In this document: positions 17,312 through 25,313 of the stretch, in pieces | Position numbering within the stretch: the first letter of the stretch is position 1 | Layout of the letters: every line of letters begins with the position of its first letter | Assembly (NCBI GenBank): GCA_003022125.1 | Contig: PXQH01000001.1 | Coordinates: 97,323 to 161,322, forward strand | Source: Cyanobacteria bacterium QS_8_64_29 | Lineage (GTDB): Bacteria > Cyanobacteriota > Cyanobacteriia > Cyanobacteriales > Rubidibacteraceae | Direction of reading: 5' to 3' | DNA length: 64,000 nucleotides | The notes under the pieces: model-generated | Seen by the model: only the letters and a program-made list of their open reading frames with translations | The model's database searches: none | What the model was told of the DNA's origin: nothing | Made by a program: the position numbers and the translations under genes

Positions 17312-18406
17312 TTATGGCGTTGGGACGGCTGGTTCCCACCCCAGACTGCGCAACAGCCGGTCGGTGTCGAAATGGGTGCCGATCAGCTCCCGAACGCACG
17401 GCACTTTCGCCAGCGCCGCAAAGCGCGCTTGACCGAAGGCCCAATCGGCGGTCTCCACCGCGGCCAACGTATCGCGATCCACCGATAGCACCGGAATCTC
17501 CAGCCGCTCGGCTTGCGCCAGGACAAAATCCCGCGGCCGCACGCCGCCGGTTAGCACTAGGCAGTGCGTGGTTGCAGTCTCGAGGGCAGCCATCTGCAGG
17601 TCGCTGCGATCACCGCCGGTCACGACCGCCAAGTTGGCGCGCTGGCGAAAGTACTGGATGGCCGAGCTGACGTTCATGGCGCCAATGGCCAAGGTTTCCA
17701 CCATCAGATCCAGGCGATCGCGGCGGCAGAGAACCTGGGCTTGGAGCTGCTGGGCCAGCTCGCGCACGCTGACCCCGCGCAGCAAGCTCTGCCGCGGGAG
17801 TGCTCCCAACACCGGAATGCCCGAGCGCTCCAGATACGGCACGAGCTCGGTGGTGGCACTGGGCAATGCCTCGGCCGGAACGTCGCTGATGGCAACCCCC
17901 AGCAGCCGCTCCCCCAGCGCACTTCGGGCGGCCAGGAGTTCGTCGGCCAGTTGGCACGCGTCGTAGCGCGCCACAAGCGCGACATCCGCCGTCAGCGCCG
18001 CTGCCATTTGCGGCAACGACAGCTGGAACGCGGCACCGGCCGCCAGGGTTTGCGGCCCCTCCAGCAACGTCAAATCGCCTCGGAACTGCGCGGCGTACTG
18101 CTGCAAGCGATCCTCGAGATCGCGCGGCCCCTCACCGCGCAATTGCCGGGCGACGGTGGGGGAATCCAGCTGCAAGATGGGCGGGTAGCAGCGCTCGGGC
18201 GGTAGGGCCAGCGTTCGTTGGATGAACTGAAGGTCTGCTTCCTCCGTCGCTGCCGCACCGTCCTGAGGGGTGGTCCCTAGGGGTTTGCCGCAGGCAATCG
18301 CCATGCCGCGCTGTTGCAGCTGGCAAGCAAGTCCCACGATCGTCGCCGTTTTGCCGCTGCAAGGGGCCATTGAGCCCACCAGCAATTGTCGGGCGCGTTC
18401 TGCCAC
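17312..18406 (-). CDS. Phosphotransacetylase-family protein (BioD-like P-loop plus DRTGG)
   Basis: A 364-residue protein with an N-terminal P-loop domain like dethiobiotin synthase (SMAPCSGKTATIVGLACQLQ) and a C-terminal DRTGG-like domain (about 215-325, with IQYFRQRANLAVVTGGDR and VLTGGVRPRDFVLAQA). The same pair forms the N-terminal regulatory part of large phosphotransacetylases, but the catalytic PTA_PTB domain is absent. Stand-alone forms are common in cyanobacteria and their function is unknown. Phosphate acetyltransferase activity should not be assumed. It is divergent from gpm across about 210 bases. Confidence 0.75.
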   Translation of the reverse strand: MAERARQLLVGSMAPCSGKTATIVGLACQLQQRGMAIACGKPLGTTPQDGAAATEEADLQFIQRTLALPPERCYPPILQLDSPTVARQLRGEGPRDLEDRLQQYAAQFRGDLTLLEGPQTLAAGAAFQLSLPQMAAALTADVALVARYDACQLADELLAARSALGERLLGVAISDVPAEALPSATTELVPYLERSGIPVLGALPRQSLLRGVSVRELAQQLQAQVLCRRDRLDLMVETLAIGAMNVSSAIQYFRQRANLAVVTGGDRSDLQMAALETATTHCLVLTGGVRPRDFVLAQAERLEIPVLSVDRDTLAAVETADWAFGQARFAALAKVPCVRELIGTHFDTDRLLRSLGWEPAVPTP

Positions 18407-18616
18407 GGCTGCTTGCGCTCCTTAGCACTGGATGGTTGCCCTTCCCAACCATGGTGGCTGATGGCGATGCGCGCGACCCGGTAATGCCGCTGCTGCGCGT
18501 GATCGTTTCACTCGGCGATCACGGCATTCTCATCCCAGTTGGTATCTGGTATGCTTAGCAGTTGAACAATCCCAACGGCCGCGCACGCAAGAGCCACTGC
18601 TGCCAGCGCTACCCCC

Positions 18617-19342
18617 ATGTCGCAGCTCATTCTGATCCGCCACGGTCAAAGCACTTGGAACGCTCAGGGGCGCTTTACAGGCTGGGTTGATGTCCCGCTG
18701 AGCCGCGAGGGGCGCGACGAAGCGCGGCGAGCAGCAGCCAAGCTCAGCCCTTACCGCATCGATATTTGCTTTACTAGCTTGCTCATCCGCGCCATCGAGA
18801 CGGCGGTGATCTGCTTGACCGAGTGCGAAGGCACCTGCGGCCTCAAAAGCCCGGTCCTGCGGCACGAAGCTGACGATTCCGATTGGCAGGGATGGGATAG
18901 CTACCAAGGCGATCCCGACCGAGAGATGCCCGTGTATCTGTGCCGGGCGCTTGACGAGCGCTGCTACGGCAGCTTGCAGGGGCTCAACAAGGCCAAAACC
19001 GTGCGCGATATGGGCGAGGAAACAGTGCGGCGCTGGCGGCGCTCCTACGCCAGCCGCCCGCCCGGCGGCGAGAGCTTGCAAGATAATGCCGCCCGCACCG
19101 TGCCCTTTTTCCGCTCGCGCATCCTGCCCAACTTGCAGAATGGCGAGAACGCCTTGGTTGCCGCTCACGGCAACTCCTTGCGCTCCATTGTCATGACCTT
19201 GGATGGGCTGAGCGAGGAGGAAGTCCCCAACCTGGAGCTCTCGACCGGCGTGCCCATCGTCTATCAGCTGGATGCCGAGGGGCGCGTCATGGACAAAGCC
19301 ATCCTCGATGACTCGGTCATGGCGGCAACGGGCTCGGCCTGA
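18617..19342 (+). CDS. gpm: 2,3-bisphosphoglycerate-dependent phosphoglycerate mutase-type histidine phosphatase
   Basis: Histidine-phosphatase-fold enzyme of 241 residues, probably interconverting 3- and 2-phosphoglycerate. The N-terminal LILIRHGQSTWNAQGRFTGW contains the catalytic histidine. LDERCYGSLQGLNKAKT is the mutase-specific block, and the second histidine is in VAAHGNSLRSIVM. The ERCYG-LQG motif favours a real dPGM over a general phosphatase. An extended -10-like TGGTATGCT lies at 18548-18556, upstream of the start. The dusA gene follows in the same direction, 55 bases downstream. Confidence 0.88.
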   Translation: MSQLILIRHGQSTWNAQGRFTGWVDVPLSREGRDEARRAAAKLSPYRIDICFTSLLIRAIETAVICLTECEGTCGLKSPVLRHEADDSDWQGWDSYQGDPDREMPVYLCRALDERCYGSLQGLNKAKTVRDMGEETVRRWRRSYASRPPGGESLQDNAARTVPFFRSRILPNLQNGENALVAAHGNSLRSIVMTLDGLSEEEVPNLELSTGVPIVYQLDAEGRVMDKAILDDSVMAATGSA

Positions 19343-19397
19343 GGGGCTGCGCTAGGCTGAACGAGCAGTTGAGCTAGGGGCGATCGCTCCGAGCAGC

Positions 19398-20447
19398 ATG
19401 CCCGATTTAGCTAGTTCCGCTAGCCCCAACCATGCGGTCAGTGTGGCGCCCATGATGGACCGCACCGACCGCCACTTTCGCTACTTCATGCGGCAGCTAA
19501 CGCGCCGCACGCTCCTTTACACCGAGATGGTAACCGCGGCCGCCATCCGCCACGGCGACCGCGAGCGGCTGCTGGGGTTTGACGAGCGCGAGAGGCCGCT
19601 TGCGCTGCAAATCGGCGGCATCGAACCGGCGGCGGTTGCCGAGTGCGCTCGCATTGCCCAGGACTGGGGCTATGACGAGCTCAACCTCAACGTGGGATGT
19701 CCCAGCGATCGCGTGCAGCAAGGCGAGCTCGGGGCTTGCCTGATGGCGCAACCCGAGCGCGTGGCGCGCGCCGTTAGCGCAATGCGCGCGGCAACGACCC
19801 TGCCGGTAACGGTCAAGCATCGCATTGGCATCGACAATCAAGATCGCTACGCCGATCTGGCGCGCTTCGTCCGCATTGTTGCCGAGGCCGGCTGCCAGCG
19901 CTTTACCGTCCACGCGCGCAAGGCCTGGTTGCAGGGGTTGAGCCCGCGCGAAAATCGCAACGTCCCGCCGCTGCGCCACGCCGAGATCCACCAACTCAAG
20001 CGCGAGTTTCCCCACCTGACAATCGAGACCAACGGCGGCATTACGACGCTGGCACAAATCCAGCATCACCTGCGGTTTGTCGATGCCGTCATGATGGGGC
20101 GGGTGGCTTGCGACGACCCGTACCTGCTGGCGTTTGTTGATCGCTACGTTTACGGCGATGCGAGCGCGCCCTCAACCCGCCAGGAAGCGGTCGAGGCGAT
20201 GCTGCCCTACATTGATGAATGGATGGCCCGAGGTGCCAAGCTGGTTGCCCTGACCCAGCCCATGTTGAACCTATTTTGCGGCCGGCCCGGCGCCAAGGCC
20301 TGGCGGTGCCACCTTAGCGAGAACGCGCATCGCGCCACCTCTGGCTCGGCGCTGGTGCGCGAGGCGCTAGCCCGGGTTGCGCCAGCCGCTCCCGAGCCGG
20401 ATAGCTCAGAGCAAGCCCCAAAAGTGGAGCAAGCCCTGGTCGGTTAA
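19398..20447 (+). CDS. dusA: tRNA-dihydrouridine synthase A
   Basis: FMN enzyme that reduces specific uridines in the tRNA D-loop. The 349 residues match DusA. Visible motifs are [15 protein letters not shown] (FMN site), the [20 protein letters not shown] block carrying the active-site cysteine region, [28 protein letters not shown], and IETNGGI. The DRTDRHFR and GLSPRENR blocks separate DusA from DusB and DusC. The last 42 bases overlap, on the opposite strand, the end of a small hli gene. It probably follows gpm in the same transcript. Confidence 0.94.
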   Translation: MPDLASSASPNHAVSVAPMMDRTDRHFRYFMRQLTRRTLLYTEMVTAAAIRHGDRERLLGFDERERPLALQIGGIEPAAVAECARIAQDWGYDELNLNVGCPSDRVQQGELGACLMAQPERVARAVSAMRAATTLPVTVKHRIGIDNQDRYADLARFVRIVAEAGCQRFTVHARKAWLQGLSPRENRNVPPLRHAEIHQLKREFPHLTIETNGGITTLAQIQHHLRFVDAVMMGRVACDDPYLLAFVDRYVYGDASAPSTRQEAVEAMLPYIDEWMARGAKLVALTQPMLNLFCGRPGAKAWRCHLSENAHRATSGSALVREALARVAPAAPEPDSSEQAPKVEQALVG

Positions 20448-20585
20448 GCCCTCAATGGCGATCGCGCTCGCAAAGCCGATCATGGCCAGGCGGCCGTTCC
20501 AAACCTCGGCGCTAGGGCTAAACCCAAATTGAAAGCGCGTAGCCAAATCGCCGTAAGCTTGCTGCCAGCGGGAGCGATCCAACAT
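20406..20585 (-). CDS. hli: High-light-inducible protein (distal of two)
   Basis: A 59-residue one-helix protein starting [20 protein letters not shown]. It contains the chlorophyll-binding helix [19 protein letters not shown], with the ExxNGRxAMIGF signature of the Hlip/LHC superfamily, and ends HFWGLL. Such proteins bind chlorophyll and carotenoid, quench excess energy, and assist PSII and chlorophyll assembly under high light. It lies 83 bases downstream of a second, more canonical hli gene on the same strand and is probably co-transcribed. Its last 42 bases run antisense through the end of dusA, so overlapping transcripts may interfere. Confidence 0.88.
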   Translation of the reverse strand: MLDRSRWQQAYGDLATRFQFGFSPSAEVWNGRLAMIGFASAIAIEGLTDQGLLHFWGLL

Positions 20586-20668
20586 CCGATTGCCAGCTCC
20601 ACATCAAGCGAACGGCAGAGGTTGCCCCCTGCCGCTTGCCATTGTTGCCCGATTCGGTCGGGTGCGAT

Positions 20669-20851
20669 CTAGAGCAGGCCCAGGAAATCCAGAACGCCTT
20701 GACCGGTCAGGAGCTCCACAATCAGCGCACTCAAAAAGCCGATCATGGCTAGGCGCCCGTTCCACAGCTCGGCGCTTGGGTTGGAGCCAAATTCGAACTT
20801 GCGGGCGTAGTCAGCGTACTGCCGTTGGAAATTGGAATTTTGCTCGGCCAT
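20669..20851 (-). CDS. hli: High-light-inducible protein (proximal of two)
   Basis: A 60-residue one-helix Hlip starting [20 protein letters not shown], with the signature [20 protein letters not shown] and C-terminal GVLDFLGLL. Its role is photoprotective pigment binding under excess light. A good ribosome site (AGGAGGT on the minus strand) sits just upstream of the ATG. About 90 bases upstream lies a match to HLR1, the RpaB site known from hli promoters. The second hli gene follows 83 bases downstream. The two proteins share the central helix but differ at the N-terminus. Confidence 0.95.
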   Translation of the reverse strand: MAEQNSNFQRQYADYARKFEFGSNPSAELWNGRLAMIGFLSALIVELLTGQGVLDFLGLL

Positions 20852-20941
20852 AGTGACCTCCTTCTAGTGCGAGTTGGCTGCAAGCGATCTGCTTGGCATC
20901 GGAGCCAGGCGCGCAGGGCAAGCGACTGCCGCGGCCACCTC

Positions 20942-20959
20942 ATTATTAACGTATGTAAC
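20942..20959 (-). promoter_or_regulatory. HLR1-like RpaB site upstream of hli genes
   Basis: Read on the minus strand, GTTACATA-CG-TTAATAAT fits the HLR1 consensus, two KTTACAWW repeats separated by two bases: 8 of 8 in the first and 6 of 8 in the second. RpaB, functionally linked to NblS, binds HLR1 in high-light genes. The site lies between hli and the divergent ilvH gene. Binding here is inferred. Confidence 0.55.
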
Positions 20960-21100
20960 GATTGCTTGTCTAATCTGGCGTCGTTTGATAAAAGCGGCCG
21001 CCGGCCTACTGGAAGCCGCAAGCCGGCGATCGCAGCGGTGTAGGATCGGATCGCTGGCGATGCCCGCCTGGCAGCTCGGGCGCTAGGGTGACTCGTTCCC

Positions 21101-21649
21101 TTGGGGGGCTTGTTGGAGGACAGCGTTTCAATCAAGCATACGCTAACGGTCATGGTGGAGGACGAAGCCGGCGTTTTGACCCGCATTGCCGGCTTGTTCG
21201 CCCGACGCAGCTACAACATCGAGAGCCTTGCAGTGGGGCCGGCCGAGGAGCCAGGCATCTCGCGCCTTACGATGGTCGTTCCGGGCGACGACCGCACTGT
21301 CGAGCAGCTGGTCAAGCAGCTCTACAAGCTGGTCAACGTGCTGCAGGTACAGGATGTGACGCAAACGCCTTGCGTTGAGCGCGAGCTTATGCTGCTCAAG
21401 GTTAATGCCACAGATGCCAACCGGGGCGAGATCATCGAGCTGGCCCAAGTGTTTCGGGCGCGCGTTGTCGATGTTTCCGAGCACACGCTCACGCTCGAGG
21501 TGGTGGGCGATCCGGGCAAGATGGTCGCCATCGTGCAGATGCTGGACAAATTTGGCATCCGCGAGATCGCCCGCACGGGCAAAATCGTGCTGGTCCGCGA
21601 CTCGGGAGTCAATACCGAGTATCTCAAATCTGCCGAAGCGGCCGTCTAG
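21101..21649 (+). CDS. ilvH: Acetolactate synthase small (regulatory) subunit
   Basis: Regulatory subunit for the first step of branched-chain amino acid synthesis; it activates the large subunit and gives valine feedback. At up to 182 residues it has the ACT domain at the N-terminus ([29 protein letters not shown]) and the C-terminal half with [15 protein letters not shown] and [16 protein letters not shown]. The family usually starts MKHTLSV. Here that position is ATC-AAG-CAT at 21131, ten bases after a perfect GGAGGA, with no ATG, GTG or TTG in the normal window. The nearest usable in-frame start is a TTG (21101, 21110 or 21113). The large subunit gene is not in the window. Confidence 0.92.
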   Translation: MGGLLEDSVSIKHTLTVMVEDEAGVLTRIAGLFARRSYNIESLAVGPAEEPGISRLTMVVPGDDRTVEQLVKQLYKLVNVLQVQDVTQTPCVERELMLLKVNATDANRGEIIELAQVFRARVVDVSEHTLTLEVVGDPGKMVAIVQMLDKFGIREIARTGKIVLVRDSGVNTEYLKSAEAAV

Positions 21650-21657
21650 CCAGCCGG

Positions 21658-23622
21658 CTACCCTAAATAGAGCAGCAGGTTGAGCCCCGGAATCGTGCGC
21701 GATAGGGTCCAGATCAACAACCCGATGTAGAGGCTGCCCAGCCCCCACTGGTACCAGACCAGGGCGCTTACGGTGCCGGGCAAGTGCTGATCGCGCAGCC
21801 GAATGTCGTTGAAGCCCAGCTTGAGCAGGTTGTTAAAGCTGAAATCGTAGTAGTTGAGCCATCCCCAGCGGCGATCACAGCGGATGGGGGTAAAGTGATC
21901 GCGGTAGAAATAAAACTTGGGGATGATAGGCAGGCGGACGACGAGCAGGCGCAACTGGCGCGCGCTGCCGTCTTCCACTAAGTAGGTGACATCGAGCATG
22001 TCGTGGTAGCGTCCCTGGCGGTACAGGCGCGCCACCAGCAACAGCGGCACGGGCAGTACCATGGCGCCCAAACAGGCCAGGGTCAGCACCGGCTGCTCGG
22101 CCGAGCGCACCAGCGCCAGCAGACTGAGCGCGCTGACCAGGCCGAAGCTGAGAGCCATGCAAGCGGTTTCTTGCCGACCCGGCAGAATGGCGGCCGGGCG
22201 CCGCCGCCGCCACCGGTCCAGGAACCAAAACAGGACCGCAAAGTAAGCGGCGCCCAAAATGCCGACACTGACCACTAGCCCCACGTTCGTACCGTACTGG
22301 CTCAACAGCAGCAGCACGCTCAATCCCAACCATTGCACGGCTTCCCGCACGCGCTTCCAGTGCCAGCGTTGCGCCAGTGGCGTCCCAGCCCAACGCTCGG
22401 CGATTTGCGCCAACCGCAACCGTTGCGTTTGATACTCCAGCCAGTTGGCATCCTGGACTTGCTCTAGGCTGCGAAAGTTGAACACTAGGTTGCGCAGGAC
22501 GCTTTCGTTGCCCTGCAGCGTCGGAACCGAAATGGCCCGGCCGATGGCGCCCGGATCGCCTAAAATCCGCGTTTTGTTGGCATCGAAGGCGAGGTTGGCA
22601 ACGTTGAGATAAGTCCCGCGCGCAAAAACGGCATTGCTGAAATCGAGCTGGGCGAACAGGCTAACGCCCTGCAACGCAACAGGGGCATTGAAGCGGGCAC
22701 CGCGGAAGGTGACCGGCCCCTCGAAGGTAGCTTCGGCCAGCGTGACTTCATCCAGGAAGCGGCCCTTGGCAAATAGGACCCGGTCCTGCCAGTTGGTCTG
22801 CGCTAGGTCGGCTTGGCCGTACCAGCGGACCTGCGTCCAGTCGGCAACGCCGCCAAAGTCGGCGTGCGCCATGCTAGCGCCTTGGTGAAAGAAGGCTTGG
22901 GCAAAATGCGCGTTGCCCTGAAAGTCAGCCCGGCGAAACGTCGCTGAGGCAAAGAAGGTGCTGTGGGCGAAGGTGGCAGTTTCGCCGAAGCTAGCGCGGC
23001 TGAAGTCTAGCTCGCCGCCAAAGTGCGCCCGCGACCAGTTGACCGTACCGGCAAATGCCGTTCCTAGGGCGCGTATTGGCTGCAGGAACAGCATGCCGTT
23101 GCCCTCAACCGGGCCTTGCAGCTCTGCCTCGCTCAGATCGAGCGGGCCGCGTAGCAAGGCAACGCTGCGCTCCTGGCTGGCTTGGGGAGCAGCTTCCGCT
23201 GTGCCCTCCTCGGCGGCGCGCAGGCGCTCCAATTTAGCTCGCTCGGCCTCGGTGAGTGCGAGCGTCTCGGCATCCGGGGCTATCCCCAGCTTGGCTAAGT
23301 TGAGCTGTCCCTGAATGACCGATTGGCGCAAATCGAGCCCGAGCGGCACCGGCGAGCGCGCTAGCGCCTGTTGCAGGATGCGGTAAAAGCGATCGCGGAA
23401 TTCGGCGTTCTCGGCGCGCAGGTCAATGGCAAAGGCTTGCAAGTCGATGGTGGCGCTGCCGTTGGGGCTGGCGGGGGCTGCTGCCCGCGCCTGCAGCGCC
23501 TCCAGCGTGAGCGGCTCGCGCTCAGGGGCGGCGTGCAGCGGCGCTGGCAACACCAGCAGCGCCACTAGCAGCACCGCCAATCCGCCAGCCAGGCTTCGGG
23601 CCAGCAAGCCGGGTCGCGTCAC
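21658..23622 (-). CDS. Pentapeptide-repeat protein with signal peptide and C-terminal membrane segments
   Basis: A 654-residue protein with an unusual build. An N-terminal signal or membrane helix (ARSLAGGLAVLLVALLVLPA) is followed by a region rich in A(D/N/S)F-type five-residue repeats (about 190-380, for example LDFSRASFGETATFAHSTFF and QGNAHFAQAFFHQ), predicted to fold as a beta-helix. The last third has several hydrophobic helices (VSVGILGAAYFAVLFWFLD, then two or three more). GTG at 23620-23622 is chosen because it overlaps the stop of the upstream oxidoreductase as GTGA and places the signal peptide at the N-terminus. Similar proteins occur in other cyanobacteria without known function. 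Confidence 0.75.
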   Translation of the reverse strand: MTRPGLLARSLAGGLAVLLVALLVLPAPLHAAPEREPLTLEALQARAAAPASPNGSATIDLQAFAIDLRAENAEFRDRFYRILQQALARSPVPLGLDLRQSVIQGQLNLAKLGIAPDAETLALTEAERAKLERLRAAEEGTAEAAPQASQERSVALLRGPLDLSEAELQGPVEGNGMLFLQPIRALGTAFAGTVNWSRAHFGGELDFSRASFGETATFAHSTFFASATFRRADFQGNAHFAQAFFHQGASMAHADFGGVADWTQVRWYGQADLAQTNWQDRVLFAKGRFLDEVTLAEATFEGPVTFRGARFNAPVALQGVSLFAQLDFSNAVFARGTYLNVANLAFDANKTRILGDPGAIGRAISVPTLQGNESVLRNLVFNFRSLEQVQDANWLEYQTQRLRLAQIAERWAGTPLAQRWHWKRVREAVQWLGLSVLLLLSQYGTNVGLVVSVGILGAAYFAVLFWFLDRWRRRRPAAILPGRQETACMALSFGLVSALSLLALVRSAEQPVLTLACLGAMVLPVPLLLVARLYRQGRYHDMLDVTYLVEDGSARQLRLLVVRLPIIPKFYFYRDHFTPIRCDRRWGWLNYYDFSFNNLLKLGFNDIRLRDQHLPGTVSALVWYQWGLGSLYIGLLIWTLSRTIPGLNLLLYLG

Positions 23623-24620
23623 GCCACGGTCAGCGCAACCTTGCCGGTCATGGCCCCTTGCTCTAGCAACTGGTGGGCAGCTTGCACTTGCGAGAGCGGA
23701 TAGGTTTGGGCCAGCCGAATGCGCAGGCGGCCGCGATCGATCCAGTCGGCACACTGCTGCAGGATTTGGGCTTGGGCGCGCTGCGCCTCGATCGGGCCTT
23801 GCAACTGCGGCGTGAGCATGAGCTCAAAGCCCACGCGCAGGTTGCGCGAGCGCGCTTCCTTCCAATCCGTTTCGGCGCCTGCCTGCAGGAGCGTAACGGC
23901 GTTGCCGTAGGGCCGCACGGCCCCCAAGGAAGGCGACAGGACCGAAGGGCCTACCGTATCGAAAGCCAGATCGACGCCTTGACCGGCCGTCCAATCGCGC
24001 GCCGCTTGGACGAAGTCTTCCTGTTGGTAAAAAATGACCCAATCGGCACCTAGCTGGCGGACGAAGGTCGCTTTTTCTTCCGTGCTGACCGTCGTTGCCA
24101 CGCTGGCCCCTTGCAGCTTGGCCAGCTGGATGGCCACGTGGCCGACGCCGCCGGCGCCCGCATGGACGAGCGCGCTCTGACCGGCTTGCAGTTGGCCGCG
24201 ATCGTAGAGTCCTTCCCAGGCGGTAATCAGCACCAGCGGGGCTGCCGCGGCTTGGGCAAATGAAAGCGATTGCGGCTTGCGCGCCACAAAGCGCTCGTCG
24301 ACCACGGCCAGCTCGGCATAGTTGCCCGTGCCCGGCTTGCCTAAGCCGCCCTGGCAAAAATACACCGCATCGCCCGGCTGGAAGCTCTCGACGGCCGAGC
24401 CGACTGCCTCCACTGTGCCGGCCCCATCGCAGCCCAAAATGGCCGGCAAGGCGTCGGGGTAGAAAACGCCGCGCTGGCGCAGCTTGGTATCGACCGGATT
24501 GACGCCGGCAGCCTGCAGCCGAACGCGCAGCTCGGTAGGGGCCTTAATTTGGGGATCCGGCACCTGCCGTTCTTCCAGAACTTCAGGATTGCCCGGTGCC
24601 GTCATGACCGCTGCTCGCAT
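23619..24620 (-). CDS. Zinc-independent quinone oxidoreductase (MDR superfamily)
   Basis: NADPH:quinone reductase-type enzyme of 333 residues in the medium-chain dehydrogenase superfamily. The N-terminal GroES-like part has GVNPVDTKLRQR and AILGCDGAGTVEAVG. The Rossmann part has LVHAGAGGVGHVAIQLAKL, an AGGVG-type NADPH motif. Zinc ligand cysteines are absent, as in quinone oxidoreductases. The substrate could be a quinone, enone or aldehyde. The ATG at 24618-24620 (MRAAVMTAPG) gives the family start; 14 further upstream codons exist. Its stop overlaps the GTG of the pentapeptide protein, so the two are probably translated together. Confidence 0.85.
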   Translation of the reverse strand: MRAAVMTAPGNPEVLEERQVPDPQIKAPTELRVRLQAAGVNPVDTKLRQRGVFYPDALPAILGCDGAGTVEAVGSAVESFQPGDAVYFCQGGLGKPGTGNYAELAVVDERFVARKPQSLSFAQAAAAPLVLITAWEGLYDRGQLQAGQSALVHAGAGGVGHVAIQLAKLQGASVATTVSTEEKATFVRQLGADWVIFYQQEDFVQAARDWTAGQGVDLAFDTVGPSVLSPSLGAVRPYGNAVTLLQAGAETDWKEARSRNLRVGFELMLTPQLQGPIEAQRAQAQILQQCADWIDRGRLRIRLAQTYPLSQVQAAHQLLEQGAMTGKVALTVA

Positions 24621-24676
24621 GGAAGCGCTCGCGCCGAACTCAGCCTCGATCAATGGTCTCACCCCAGCCGGGGCGT

Positions 24677-25294
24677 TTAGAAGTCATCTAGGAGTTGGCC
24701 GAAGTGCGCCACCAGGGTATCGGCATCGGCCTGTTGGCCCGATGGCTCCGCCGCCTGTCGAGCGGGTGCCTCGCCGGAGTCGGGCGGTTCGGCCGCCTCG
24801 GAGTGAGCGGGTTGCGATCGCGACCCCGCCCAGGATTGCTCTAGCTGGGCCAGCTTTTGCTGGATCCGCTCGAACTGCTGCTCGGTGCGCGCTTCCAAGC
24901 GCTCGAGCCGCTGTGCTAGGGCCTGCGATCCGGTCGCTTGCTGCTCCTGCTGCGATCGCTCGCGCTCGAGCTGCTCCTGCAAGCCGGCGATCCGCGCCTC
25001 CAGCTCGGTTTTGGTTCGCTCGAGCTGCTCGCTCATCCCGGATTCGCTCGTCCCCGAGCGGGATTCCTCCGCCTGGGCTCGGGCGGCGAGCACCTGCTGG
25101 ATCTCGCTGCGCTGCTGCTGGCTGTCGGCAGACTCCGATTCGGCTGGGTCCAGAAAGGCGTTGAGGGCTTGCTTGCAAAGCGCGCTGAAACTGCCATCTT
25201 TGCGCGCCGCTAGCGCCTGCTCGACGCGCTGCAGCAAGCGCCGATCAGCTTGGTGGTCCGAGAACGCAACGCTCTTGTTCGCCTTTTTGGCCAT
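24677..25294 (-). CDS. Coiled-coil protein, possible ParR-like partner of the ParM homologue
   Basis: A 205-residue protein of unknown function. The N-terminal 50 residues (MAKKANKSVAFSDHQADRRL, then GSFSALCKQALNAFLDP) look like a small ribbon-helix-helix-type fold. The middle (about 60-150) is glutamine/glutamate-rich coiled coil (ARIAGLQEQLERERSQQEQQ). The C-terminus is acidic and ends HFGQLLDDF. It starts 19 bases after the end of the ParM-like gene, on the same strand. In type II plasmid segregation systems the gene after parM encodes ParR, a small RHH protein that links DNA to the filament. By position and N-terminus this could be such an adaptor; that is inference. Confidence 0.55.
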   Translation of the reverse strand: MAKKANKSVAFSDHQADRRLLQRVEQALAARKDGSFSALCKQALNAFLDPAESESADSQQQRSEIQQVLAARAQAEESRSGTSESGMSEQLERTKTELEARIAGLQEQLERERSQQEQQATGSQALAQRLERLEARTEQQFERIQQKLAQLEQSWAGSRSQPAHSEAAEPPDSGEAPARQAAEPSGQQADADTLVAHFGQLLDDF

Positions 25295-25313
25295 GGCACT
25301 TGCCCCCTTGCCG

